From Gillisella vitis (lineage in GTDB: Bacteria; Pseudomonadota; Alphaproteobacteria; Rhizobiales; Rhizobiaceae), in NCBI RefSeq assembly GCF_001541345.2, contig NZ_LMVL02000001.1:248001-312000 (forward strand): a DNA stretch of 64,000 bases, read 5' to 3'. A program made the position numbers and the translations under genes. Below are positions 52,449-61,569 of this stretch, piece after piece. The notes under the pieces are model-generated. The model had not been told where the DNA came from. It made no database searches and worked only from the letters and a program-made list of their open reading frames with translations. Every line of letters starts with the position of its first letter. The first letter of the stretch is position 1.

Positions 52449-54647
52449 ATGAAGTTCGAGACACCTGCAACAACCAATCCAATCGACCGCCTCAAGGTCG
52501 TCGGCCAGCCGATCCATCGTATCGATGGCCAGTTGAAGACAACCGGCCGGGCGATGTATGCCTATGAGTGGCGGGATCCAAACACGCGTTATGCCTATGG
52601 CTATCCGGTTGGGGCATCCATTGCTAAAGGCCGGATCAAAGCCATGGATGTGACCGCAGCCAGAAAAGCTGCTGGCGTGCTGGCTGTGGTGACGACTTTG
52701 GATGTCGGTAAGCGCGAGAAGGGCAAGTTCAACACTGCAGACCTGTTTGGCGGCGATGTGGTTCAGCATTATCATCAGGCAATTGCCGTTGTGGTCGCGG
52801 AGACTTTCGAGCAGGCACGGGCCGCTGCGTCCCTGGTCAAAGTAGACTATGACGAGGAGAAGGGGACATTTGATCTCAGTGCTGCCCGAGAGACGGCGAA
52901 AAAGCCGGATGAGTCCCAGAAGCCGGACACGGCTGTCGGTGATTTCGAAACAGCTTTCCGCACCGCTCCGGTCTCCTTCGAGCAATCCTATACGACGCCT
53001 GACCAATCTCATGCGATGATGGAACCGCATGCCTCAATTGCCGCTTGGGATGGTGACGAGGTGACCGTGTGGACATCCAGCCAGATGATCGATTGGTGGC
53101 GCTCTGATCTCGCCACAACCCTCGGCGTTGACAAGGAGAAGATCCACTTGATGTCGCCGTTTATCGGCGGCGGCTTCGGCGGCAAGCTGTTTCTCCGAGT
53201 TGACGCAGTTTTGGCAGCGTTCGCGGCAAAAGCGGCGAAACGCCCTGTAAAGGTCGCCTTGCCGCGCCCGTTTATGATCAACAACACCACCCACCGTCCG
53301 GCAACGATCCAGCGCATCCGCATCGGCGCTGAGCGGGATGGAAAGATCACCGCCATCGCGCATGAGAGCTGGTCAGGCGATCTTCCCGGCGGTGGTCCTG
53401 AGGTGGCGGTCAACCAGACGCGCCTGCTCTATGCCGGGGCAAACCGGATGACGGCCATGCGTCTTGCGACCCTCGATCTTCCAGAGGGCAACGCCATGCG
53501 CGCTCCGGGCGAGGCGCCCGGCCTGATGGCGCTGGAAATTGCCATGGATGAAATGGCCGAAAAGGTTGGCATGGACCCGATCGCATTTCGCATCGCCAAT
53601 GACACCCAGGTCGATCCGGAAAACCCCGAACGCCCATTCTCGCATCGGGACCTGATCGGCTGTCTGAAGCGTGGTGCCGATCGCTTCGGCTGGGAGAATC
53701 GACCGAAGGCCGGATCTCGCAGGCAGGGCAATTGGTTGATCGGCATGGGCGTCGCCGCCGCGTTCCGCGACAACATGGTCCTTCCATCAGGCGCTCGGGT
53801 CAAACTCGATAACCAGGGCGTTGTTACAGTCGAGACCGACATGACCGATATCGGAACCGGCAGTTACACGATCATCGCCCAGACCGCCGCAGAAATGATG
53901 GGCGTTGGCATCGATAAAGTCGCCGTGCATCTCGGAGACTCTCGTTTCCCGATTTCAGCGGGCTCTGGTGGCCAGTTCGGAGCCAATTCGGCGACATCAG
54001 GCGTCTATGCGGCATGCGTCAAGCTTCGTGAGGCGATCACCCAAAAACTTGGGTTCAATTCCGATGATATTGTCTTTGAGGATGGGGTCGTCAAAGCTGG
54101 AAACCGGTCGGTCCTGCTTGCCGAGGCCGCTGGCCCGGATGGGCTCGTCGGCGAAGATACGATGGAGTGGGGTGATCTCACCAAGACGCATCAGCAATCC
54201 ACCTTCGGTGCGCATTTCGTCGAGGTGGGCGTCGATGTCGCCACTGGCGAAACACGCATCCGGCGCATGTTGGCGGTGTGTGCGGCTGGTCGTATCCTCA
54301 ATCCAATTACGGCGCGCAGTCAGGTGATCGGTGCAATGACCATGGGTGCCGGAGGCGCCCTGTCGGAAGAACTGGTGGTCGATGCAAAGCGCGGCTTTTT
54401 CGTCAATCACGATCTTGCTGGATACGAAGTTCCGGTTCATGCGGACATTCCGCATCAGGAGGTTATCTTCATGGACGAGACCGATCCCATGTCATCGCCG
54501 ATGAAGGCAAAGGGTATCGGCGAACTCGGGCTCTGTGGTGTCTCCGCGGCAATCGCCAATGCCATCTACAACGCCACAGGTGTGCGTGTGCGGCATTATC
54601 CGATTACGCTCGATAAACTGATCGGTGGCTTGCCTGACATTGCCTGA
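52449..54647 (+). CDS. paoC: Aldehyde oxidoreductase, molybdenum cofactor subunit (PaoC-like)
   Basis: 732 residues, the same length as E. coli PaoC, with Glu692 in GIGELGLCG at the position of the catalytic glutamate. Other blocks are FIGGGFGGKLFLRVD, NAMRAPGEAPG and the cofactor segment SAGSGGQFGANSATSG. It should carry the molybdopterin cytosine dinucleotide cofactor and oxidise aldehydes to acids, aromatic ones being preferred in E. coli. It is translocated with the Tat-tagged PaoA. No PaoD-like maturation chaperone gene follows; the next gene is a histidine kinase. Confidence 0.94.
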   Translation: MKFETPATTNPIDRLKVVGQPIHRIDGQLKTTGRAMYAYEWRDPNTRYAYGYPVGASIAKGRIKAMDVTAARKAAGVLAVVTTLDVGKREKGKFNTADLFGGDVVQHYHQAIAVVVAETFEQARAAASLVKVDYDEEKGTFDLSAARETAKKPDESQKPDTAVGDFETAFRTAPVSFEQSYTTPDQSHAMMEPHASIAAWDGDEVTVWTSSQMIDWWRSDLATTLGVDKEKIHLMSPFIGGGFGGKLFLRVDAVLAAFAAKAAKRPVKVALPRPFMINNTTHRPATIQRIRIGAERDGKITAIAHESWSGDLPGGGPEVAVNQTRLLYAGANRMTAMRLATLDLPEGNAMRAPGEAPGLMALEIAMDEMAEKVGMDPIAFRIANDTQVDPENPERPFSHRDLIGCLKRGADRFGWENRPKAGSRRQGNWLIGMGVAAAFRDNMVLPSGARVKLDNQGVVTVETDMTDIGTGSYTIIAQTAAEMMGVGIDKVAVHLGDSRFPISAGSGGQFGANSATSGVYAACVKLREAITQKLGFNSDDIVFEDGVVKAGNRSVLLAEAAGPDGLVGEDTMEWGDLTKTHQQSTFGAHFVEVGVDVATGETRIRRMLAVCAAGRILNPITARSQVIGAMTMGAGGALSEELVVDAKRGFFVNHDLAGYEVPVHADIPHQEVIFMDETDPMSSPMKAKGIGELGLCGVSAAIANAIYNATGVRVRHYPITLDKLIGGLPDIA

Positions 54648-54710
54648 TGTCGAGTTGAGTTTGTCCGACATTGTTTCTGAGCATTTTTTGCTCGCTCACG
54701 GCAGCTTGTT

Positions 54711-54747
54711 ATGAGATAGAGCCATTGAAAAAATGGCTCTATCTCAT
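54711..54747. terminator. Hairpin downstream of paoC
   Basis: ATGAGATAGAGCCATT and its exact complement form a 16-bp stem with a 5-nt A-rich loop, 63 bp after the paoC stop. The downstream run CCCCTTTGCTTT is only moderately T-rich. It should end the paoABC transcript and separate it from the kinase gene. Confidence 0.7.
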
Positions 54748-54890
54748 CCCCTTTGCTTTAGATCCTGACGGACTCGTGCGCAGCATTTGGAGCAACTCTT
54801 TTCCGATCCACAGTCCATATGTGCTAATAGCCAGATGATCGTTTCCGTGCGAACCGGGGTAATGCCTTGTCGATGAACGGGTAACGGGAC

Positions 54891-56585
54891 ATGATCGACT
54901 TTCGCAACGTGATAAAGACGGCCTTTCGTATCAAGGCGCCTGTGCGTATGGGTCGAGCGGATGAAGAGTTTGATACGGAGAAGGCGCAAGCGCTGGTTCG
55001 TATCATTATTGTCACCGGGGCAATCAGTTACGTTCTTCCAGCGATATTAATCGGAGCGACACCGGTCGAGGCATGGAGCGTCGTGCCTCTTCTCAGCTAT
55101 TATTTTCTGTTTTCTCTTGCCGCATACTGGTGGATAGCGCGTTGGCCGGGCGAAAACAGGTTGCGCCGTGCAATCACCATTACCCATGACCTTGGTGCCC
55201 TGACCTTTACCATTGCCGTTGGAGGTGAAACGTTTCTGCCGTTGTTTGCCATCATGTTGTGGGTAACAGTCGGTAACGGTCTGCGCTTTGGGCCAGGATA
55301 TCTCAAAATTTCAACGGCAGCCACGCTCGCCGGAATTGCGTTTATCACCTATTTCAATCGCTATTGGCGCGAAAATCCGTTTCTGGTCCTTACATTGGTG
55401 GCGACGACCGTCCTGGTCCCCGCCTATATCTATGCTTTGCTTGGACGATTGCGCAAAGCCTATGAGATTGCCCAGGAGGCCAGCTTGTCGAAATCGCGGT
55501 TCCTGGCGCAAGCGAGTCATGACCTTCGGCAACCGATCCATGCCATCAGTTTGTTCACTGCTTGTCTGCGCGATGCCAACCTGCAGCCGAAAGAACTACA
55601 AATGGTTGAAAATATCGACAGATCGCTCCAGAGCGTATCGCGCCTGTTCAAGTCGCTGCTGGATATTTCGACCCTGGATAGCGGTAGGGTCACTCCGAAA
55701 TATGAGAGGATCGCGATTGCCGAAGTGATCGATGACGTGTTGCGCCAGAACCGGGAAGCGGCGCAGCAGAGCGGCATTACATTGCGAACGGTCAGTTGCA
55801 GCGCGGTTGTGGAGATAGACAGGGCGCTTTTGACGACCATGGTGCAGAACATTGTCAACAATGCCATCAAATATGCGGCGGGACGAGATGTCGTCATTGG
55901 CTGCCGGCATCGCGGTGGCCGGCTGGCCGTTCAGATCTGCGATCAAGGACCCGGCATTCCCCGGGAACATCAATCCAGGGTGTTTGAGGAATTCTATCAG
56001 GTGCGTGAGCGGGGCGACAAGGACATTGATGGGGTTGGCCTTGGCCTTCCGATCGTGCGGCGTCTCGGTCGCCTGCTCGACATTGATGTGGATTTGAAGT
56101 CGGATCCAGGCAAGGGAACCAGCGTCACGCTCGGCAACTTGCATGTGACGCATAAACAAGAATGGTCGCAATCGCCCGTGGCGGCGGGACACTATCCGGC
56201 GGCCATCAACGGGCTGCGCATATTGCTGGTGGAAGACGACGAGGCGGTATTGATCGCCACGGCAAGCCTGCTGCGAAAATGGGGATGTCACGTCCAGGCC
56301 GAGGCGACGATACCGAGGCATGTGGGGGACTTTGACCTGTTGATCACCGACTTTGATCTCGGTGGTGGCGTCACCGGCACGGAATGCATCCAGATCGTCC
56401 AGGACCTGATCGGCCGGAAGATGCCCGCAGTGGTGATGAGTGGCCATGACGAGGGGCGGGTCAGAGAGGACCTGGGATCGGCTGATATTCCAATCCTGTC
56501 AAAGCCCGTGCGACCGGCGGAGCTTCGTTCCGTCGTCATGGTCGCGGCGCTGGAGACACGCAGGACGAGAGAGACGAATTCGTAG
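54891..56585 (+). CDS. Hybrid sensor histidine kinase / response regulator
   Basis: 564 residues. Residues 30-185 hold about six hydrophobic segments; the HisKA H-box SHDLRQPIHAISLF contains His210; the HATPase has the N-box IVNNAIKYA (about 321-329), DQGPGIP and GVGLGLPIV; a C-terminal receiver domain (about 443-555) has the acidic pair in VEDDEA, phospho-Asp487 (LLITDFDL), Ser517 (VMSGHDEG) and Lys538 (LSKPVRP). The architecture is close to membrane-bound RpfC-like kinases without an Hpt domain. There is no separate response regulator next to it. Position after paoABC makes a role in controlling that operon possible, not shown. Confidence 0.9.
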   Translation: MIDFRNVIKTAFRIKAPVRMGRADEEFDTEKAQALVRIIIVTGAISYVLPAILIGATPVEAWSVVPLLSYYFLFSLAAYWWIARWPGENRLRRAITITHDLGALTFTIAVGGETFLPLFAIMLWVTVGNGLRFGPGYLKISTAATLAGIAFITYFNRYWRENPFLVLTLVATTVLVPAYIYALLGRLRKAYEIAQEASLSKSRFLAQASHDLRQPIHAISLFTACLRDANLQPKELQMVENIDRSLQSVSRLFKSLLDISTLDSGRVTPKYERIAIAEVIDDVLRQNREAAQQSGITLRTVSCSAVVEIDRALLTTMVQNIVNNAIKYAAGRDVVIGCRHRGGRLAVQICDQGPGIPREHQSRVFEEFYQVRERGDKDIDGVGLGLPIVRRLGRLLDIDVDLKSDPGKGTSVTLGNLHVTHKQEWSQSPVAAGHYPAAINGLRILLVEDDEAVLIATASLLRKWGCHVQAEATIPRHVGDFDLLITDFDLGGGVTGTECIQIVQDLIGRKMPAVVMSGHDEGRVREDLGSADIPILSKPVRPAELRSVVMVAALETRRTRETNS

Positions 56586-56685
56586 CCGGTTCGGTCACAC
56601 CGGAGTCTTCGTGGCGAGTGGATTGATTGATGTGGAAAATTACAATATTTATTCGGGATAAGATGTCTATTTTGAAATAATCGAG

Positions 56686-57591
56686 ATGAATGACTATAAA
56701 GCGCTGAAAGTCTTTCTCCTGGCTGCTGAGAAGCGGAATTTTGCGCAGGTCGCCCGCGAACTCGATATGACACCAGCCGCCGTGAGCCGGGCAATAGCTG
56801 CCTTGGAACGTGATCTTGGCGTCCAACTCTTCGTTCGAACGACCCGTCAGGTTGCTCTGACGACAGATGGCGCCATTTTTGCCGCTCAGGTCCAGCCAGC
56901 CGTGGCCGCCTTGGATAGTGCGCGACGCGATGTCAGGAACGCAAACAAGAGTGATGAGGGACGGCTGCGGATCAGCGTTCCGACCTGGTTCGGCAAGGCC
57001 ATGCTGCCGCCGATCCTTTCTGGGTTCAGGACGCTCTATCCAAAAATGAGCTTTGAAATTTCTTTGTCGGATGGCCTGGTGAACATTGTTGACGACGATT
57101 ATGACCTTGCGATCCGCATCTCCTCGCAGCCATCGGATAAGTTCACCATCTGGCGCAAGATCCATATCGTGCCGCGTATTCTTGTTGCCGCACCGGCAAG
57201 TAAATTCGTCGATATGCGGCATCCTGGCGAACTGACACCAGACGATTGCCTTGCCTATAGCGGCGAGAGCCGGCGGGAAAACTGGGTTCTGTCGGATGGC
57301 GGATCAAGCATGACGATTTCAGCCGGAGGGGCGTTTAGCGCCAACAATGGAGAAGTTTTGGCTGACATGGCGGCAGATGGCGCTGGGGTGGCGATGCTGC
57401 CGGGATTTCATGTTTCGGAACATTTGAAAACAGGGCGACTGGTTCACGTCTTGCGAGGGTGGTCGCCGCCCGATCTATGGCTGACACTTTATTACCCGCC
57501 CTATCAGGCTCTACCGCCTCGGATCGCGTCTTTCTCGAAATTTTTCGAGGAGCAGGTGGCCGCTCAAATGACCACCTTGATTGAGGGATAA
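56686..57591 (+). CDS. LysR-family transcriptional regulator
   Basis: 301 residues. The helix-turn-helix at residues 4-60 reads ALKVFLLAAEKRNFAQVARE then MTPAAVSRAIAALERDLGV, and the effector domain follows from about residue 90 (RLRISVPTWFGKAMLPPILS). The pattern is closest to the AaeR/DmlR-like branch of LysR proteins. It is 100 bp after the hybrid kinase and convergent with the ChaC-like gene; its target is not obvious from context. The ribosome-binding site is weak. Confidence 0.9.
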   Translation: MNDYKALKVFLLAAEKRNFAQVARELDMTPAAVSRAIAALERDLGVQLFVRTTRQVALTTDGAIFAAQVQPAVAALDSARRDVRNANKSDEGRLRISVPTWFGKAMLPPILSGFRTLYPKMSFEISLSDGLVNIVDDDYDLAIRISSQPSDKFTIWRKIHIVPRILVAAPASKFVDMRHPGELTPDDCLAYSGESRRENWVLSDGGSSMTISAGGAFSANNGEVLADMAADGAGVAMLPGFHVSEHLKTGRLVHVLRGWSPPDLWLTLYYPPYQALPPRIASFSKFFEEQVAAQMTTLIEG

Positions 57592-57639
57592 CCTGTCGAA
57601 GATCTGTTGGCGTATCTCCTGCTCTCTCTGTGATAGGCC

Positions 57640-58329
57640 CTACGGTGCCATGGCCCTGTGCCGCGCGGTTATTTCCGCAGCGACCAGCGCTTGCAAACGC
57701 CAGAGATTGCGGTCCCGAATCCCTTCGGCCTGAAGGTCGACAATGGTGTTGTGGAGATATTCGGCGCATGAGCCGCCCTGGCCGCAGGCGCTGGCTATCA
57801 AGGATGCGGACTGCTCGTCCGGCAAGGGTTTGGTTAGTCCAAGCCGGCTGGTGCTTGCCCAGAATGTCAGGGCGCGTTGAACACCGTTTGCCGTCTTCAC
57901 GTAAATCCAACGGACCATGCTCCTCACCTCCCGATACTTGATCTCCCGAGCGACGAGGGCGCGCAGATCCCGGCGGCATCGTTCAGCCGAAAGCTCGAAG
58001 ACAATGCCATCGCACTGTCCACCGCGCTCCAGGGCCAGCATCAATCCGGGCTGTGTGCTGGTGGCGCGCCAGCGCTCGATTTTGAGGGAAAACGACCTGT
58101 GCCATCCGTAAGCGGTGGCGCGTTGGCGACTGGCTGGTTCGAATTCAGGATTCCAGATTAGCGAGCCATAAGCAAAAACCAGCAGAGGATCGCTGCCCTC
58201 CTCGGTTTCAATCCTGTCGACGAGTTCATCAAGTTCAGCTTCCGTAAGGGGTGTCCAGCCAGGCTCCGGGCCGTCGTCGCGGACGCCTCTGATGGTCAGG
58301 GCAACAAGCTCGGGCGTTAACTGCATCAT
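57640..58329 (-). CDS. Gamma-glutamylcyclotransferase, ChaC family
   Basis: 229 residues. The N-terminal signature VFAYGSLIWNPEF (Tyr54-Gly-Ser-Leu57) binds the gamma-glutamyl group; downstream blocks ALERGGQCDGIVFEL and ALTFWAS are typical of ChaC1/ChaC2-like enzymes. These release 5-oxoproline from glutathione. The start is uncertain: two adjacent ATG codons at 58329 and 58326 have only a weak ribosome-binding site, and the frame stays open with TTG to 58404. Convergent with the LysR gene. Confidence 0.85.
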   Translation of the reverse strand: MMQLTPELVALTIRGVRDDGPEPGWTPLTEAELDELVDRIETEEGSDPLLVFAYGSLIWNPEFEPASRQRATAYGWHRSFSLKIERWRATSTQPGLMLALERGGQCDGIVFELSAERCRRDLRALVAREIKYREVRSMVRWIYVKTANGVQRALTFWASTSRLGLTKPLPDEQSASLIASACGQGGSCAEYLHNTIVDLQAEGIRDRNLWRLQALVAAEITARHRAMAP

Positions 58330-58460
58330 CGTATCAATCCGCGTTCCGACGAGGGATGAGAGTTTGCCTTTGGAAAAGTGGAGCCCAATCTTTCCGAAAG
58401 ACAATCGACAACAAGAGAAGCGTGGCCGCGGCGGCTTTTCACCGCGGCCTTGCCTTTGGA

Positions 58461-59444
58461 TCAGGACTTCACGAAAGCCAGCAGGTCGGCGTTGAGCACG
58501 TCGGCATTGACGGTCAGCATACCGTGCGAGAAGCCGGGATAGGTCTTGAGCGTACCATTTTTCAGCAGCTTGATAGCTTTCAGTGCTGCATCGGCGATGG
58601 GCACGATCTGGTCGTCTTCGCCATGCAGAACGAGAGTTGGGACAGTTATCGTCTTCAGATCCTCGGTCTGGTCGGTTTCAGAGAAAGCCTTGATGCCGTC
58701 GTAATGCGCCTTGGCGCTGCCCATCATACCTTGACGCCACCAATTCTGGATCACGGCCTCCTGGACTTTGGCGCCGTCACGGTTGAAGCCGTAGAATGGA
58801 CCGGCGGGAACGTCGCGGAAGAATTGCGCGCGGTTGGCAGCCAGTGCTGAACGGAAACCGTCGAAGACCTCCATCGGCAGGCCTTCGGGATTGGTGTCAG
58901 TCTTCAGCATCAGCGGCGGGACGGCAGACACGAGAACCGCCTTGGCGACGCGACCGGCTGGCTGTCCATGCTTGGCCACGTACCGGGCGACTTCGCCTCC
59001 ACCGGTGGAGTGACCGATATGGACGGCGTTCTTGAGGTCGAGGGCTTCAACGACCGCGAAGGCATCAGCTGCATAATGGTCCATGTCATGACCATCAGAA
59101 ACCTGCGCCGAGCGACCGTGGCCGCGCCGGTCATGGGCAATCACGCGGTAACCGTTGGCGAGGAAGAACAGCATCTGCGCGTCCCAGTCATCCGATGACA
59201 GCGGCCAGCCATGATGAAAAACAATCGGCTGGGCATCCTTCGAGCCCCAATCCTTGTAGAAGATTTCAACGCCGTCCTTGGTGGTGATGGTACCCATGGT
59301 CTTGTTTCCTTCGGTTGAGGTGTTGGTGGACGCAGCGAGCTTGGCTGCAAAGCTGAATGAAGCGGTGAGCGCCGTTGCGGCGACGGCCGATCCGGAAAGC
59401 AGGACGCCACGACGTGTCAGGGAAAGAAGAGTGTTGTCGGTCAT
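58461..59444 (-). CDS. Alpha/beta hydrolase, non-haem chloroperoxidase-like, with Tat signal
   Basis: 327 residues. The first 45 residues form a Tat-type leader ([20 protein letters not shown]), unusual for this family, which is normally cytosolic at about 275 residues. The catalytic triad is Ser146 (IGHSTGGG), Asp278 (HGEDDQIVP) and His307 (GFSHGM), and [12 protein letters not shown] is the oxyanion region. Such enzymes are esterases or cofactor-free perhydrolases. ATG 59444 follows an AGGA sequence; an upstream TTG-started frame to 59543 is not preferred. Export to the periplasm is inferred from the leader. Confidence 0.88.
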   Translation of the reverse strand: MTDNTLLSLTRRGVLLSGSAVAATALTASFSFAAKLAASTNTSTEGNKTMGTITTKDGVEIFYKDWGSKDAQPIVFHHGWPLSSDDWDAQMLFFLANGYRVIAHDRRGHGRSAQVSDGHDMDHYAADAFAVVEALDLKNAVHIGHSTGGGEVARYVAKHGQPAGRVAKAVLVSAVPPLMLKTDTNPEGLPMEVFDGFRSALAANRAQFFRDVPAGPFYGFNRDGAKVQEAVIQNWWRQGMMGSAKAHYDGIKAFSETDQTEDLKTITVPTLVLHGEDDQIVPIADAALKAIKLLKNGTLKTYPGFSHGMLTVNADVLNADLLAFVKS

Positions 59445-59708
59445 GTTCGCGTCCTGCGGTCTTGTTTGTTTCTGTATCGTCAGACCACTTGGTTCGTCTG
59501 ATGATGGCATATTGCCGCCAAACACCGTTGCCAAAAATTGCATTATTAATTGAGATTTAATTGCGATTATTGAAATAATGCGAAGGGTCGGGCGACAGCC
59601 GCGTCGCGATGATTAACGCGAACGCCGCGACTTTTCCGGTTGTGCATACCGCCTGCCGATTGAGGCTAACGCCCAATGAGGTCGGCAAGCTCCAGTGTTT
59701 CCATCGTC

Positions 59709-60488
59709 TTACACGATCGTCGGCGTAATGCCGCCATCGACGCGCAGGGCCGCGCCATTCGTTGCAGCGGACAATGGGCTTGCCACATAGGCAACGAGAT
59801 TGGCAATTTCCTCTGGCTCGATCATTCGCTGGATCAGTGATGTCGGACGCTCCTTGGCGAAATACTCGCGTTCCATCGCGTCGGCTGACAGGTTCGGATC
59901 GCTTGCCACGCTGCGCATGAAATCCTCAATTCCGGCAGAACGCGTGGTTCCCGGCATGACAGTATTGACGGTCACGCGCGTGCCCTTGGTGGTTGCAGCA
60001 AGGCCGCGCGAGATGGCGAGTTGCGCCGTCTTTGTCATGCCATAATGGATCATGTTGGGCGGAACCAGCACGCCGCTTTCGCTGGAGATGAAGATTATTC
60101 TTCCCCAATTTCGCGCCAGCATGTCCGGCAGGTAATGCCGCGCCAGCCTGACACCGCTCAGCACGTTGATCTCGAAAAACCGGCGCCAATCGTCATCGGT
60201 GATATCGCTGAAATCCTTGGATTCGTAGATGCCGAGATTGTTGATGAGAATATCGATCTTCGGGACTGCCGCAGTCAGCACGTTTGCCCCCGCTTCGGTC
60301 GCCGGATCGGCGAGAACACTTCGGACACTGCCGCCAATATCGCGAACTGCGGCGTCAAGGGACGCCTGGGTGCGTCCGCAAATGATAACACTGGCGCCTT
60401 CACTCGCCAGTCTGCGAGCAATGGCGAGGCCGATGCCAGCGGTTGCGCCCGTGACGAGCGCTGTCTTGCCTTCGATTTGCAAATCCAT
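59709..60488 (-). CDS. Short-chain dehydrogenase/reductase
   Basis: 259 residues with the classical SDR fold: cofactor motif TGATAGIGLAIARRL at about 14-28, NNLGIY near 84-89, Ser and Tyr-x-x-x-Lys in IHYGMTKTAQLA (Tyr-Lys pair at about 153-157), and GGI near the C-terminus. It reduces or oxidises a carbonyl/hydroxyl substrate with NAD(P). GGGAGAC precedes ATG 60488. It lies 73 bp downstream of an aldo/keto reductase gene on the same strand, probably one operon controlled by the divergent LysR protein. Confidence 0.9.
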   Translation of the reverse strand: MDLQIEGKTALVTGATAGIGLAIARRLASEGASVIICGRTQASLDAAVRDIGGSVRSVLADPATEAGANVLTAAVPKIDILINNLGIYESKDFSDITDDDWRRFFEINVLSGVRLARHYLPDMLARNWGRIIFISSESGVLVPPNMIHYGMTKTAQLAISRGLAATTKGTRVTVNTVMPGTTRSAGIEDFMRSVASDPNLSADAMEREYFAKERPTSLIQRMIEPEEIANLVAYVASPLSAATNGAALRVDGGITPTIV

Positions 60489-60561
60489 GAGGTTTGTCTC
60501 CCTGGTTGATAATTATGTGGACGGCCGGTGACGGCCATCCTTGGAGTAGCGGATGAAGGGG

Positions 60562-61386
60562 TCAGGCGTTCCAGTCCGGGGCCAGTCCCGGAGGGCTGAC
60601 GAGACGACCGTCGGGGCGTGCCAATTTGCTGATCAAGGCCATCTCATCGGCGCTCAGCTGGAAATCGAATACGGCAAAATTTTCCGCGACACGCTCGGGC
60701 TTGGCGGTTTTGGAAAGCACGATAAAACCCTGTTGGATCGACCAACGCAAACCAACCTGCGCGGCGCTCTTGCCGTGCTTTCTGCCGATCTCCTGAAGCA
60801 GCGGCTCGCCTGGAACCTTGCCGTCAGCCATGCCGAAATAGGTGGTGATCGCAACACCCGCCGCCTTGGCCGCTTCCGCCATGACGTGCTGATCAAGATA
60901 AGGATGCAATTCGATCTGGTTGGTGACGATCGGCGCCTTGCTGTGCGCGAGCGACACCTTCAACTGGGCGATATTTTGATTGCTGACGCCAATGAACCGC
61001 GTTTTGCCTGCGACCTGCACCGCGTTCAGCATGTCGATCTGGTCTGCAATCGCTATCTTGTCGGCTGGCCAGTGCAGAAGCAGCAGATCGACCCGGTCGA
61101 CTTTCAATTTATCGAGGCTTTCGTCGACCGACGCCCCAAACTTCGCCGGGTCATAATTGTCCACCCATACCTTGGTGGTCAGGAACAGGTCGTCGCGACG
61201 GGCACCTGCCGCCTGAAGTGCGCGGCCGAGAGCTGCCTCGTTCTGGTAGATCTGGGCGGTATCGAAATGCCTGAAGCCGGCCTCAAGTGCTGCTGGTACG
61301 ACCTTTTCCACCTCTTCGTCGGACATCCTGAATACTCCAAGGCCGAGCGCCGGAATGTGGGCGCCATGCGCCGTGATTGTCTGCAT
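60562..61386 (-). CDS. Aldo/keto reductase (2,5-diketo-D-gluconate reductase-like)
   Basis: 274 residues with the AKR signature GFRHFDTAQIYQNEAALGRAL (Asp-Tyr pair) and catalytic Lys in LTTKVWVDNYDP, followed by VDLLLLHWP and the C-terminal NADPH site VLSKTAKPERVAENF. Length is standard. AGGAGA lies upstream of ATG 61386. Broad-range NADPH reduction of aldehydes or keto sugars is expected. Divergent from the LysR gene at 61570 and probably regulated by it. Confidence 0.9.
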   Translation of the reverse strand: MQTITAHGAHIPALGLGVFRMSDEEVEKVVPAALEAGFRHFDTAQIYQNEAALGRALQAAGARRDDLFLTTKVWVDNYDPAKFGASVDESLDKLKVDRVDLLLLHWPADKIAIADQIDMLNAVQVAGKTRFIGVSNQNIAQLKVSLAHSKAPIVTNQIELHPYLDQHVMAEAAKAAGVAITTYFGMADGKVPGEPLLQEIGRKHGKSAAQVGLRWSIQQGFIVLSKTAKPERVAENFAVFDFQLSADEMALISKLARPDGRLVSPPGLAPDWNA

Positions 61387-61569
61387 AGTCGTCTCCTGGT
61401 GTTGTATCTGCTGGCCCGCGCCGCTGCGCGGGGACCTATGGTTGGGCTTAGGCGTCCTTAGCGAGCAGAAAATTTCGTCATGCAGGATAGGTATGCGTCT
61501 GAAAGGCCCTTGATAACCTGTCGATTCTCCACTTTATCTGTGAAACCTATTCACAGATGGAGATCCCCA

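Noticed and set aside
51447..53030. A 527-codon open frame on the minus strand opposite paoB and paoC
   Set aside because: It is antisense to two genes with intact cofactor and catalytic motifs, has no recognisable domain, and long antisense frames are common in GC-rich coding DNA.
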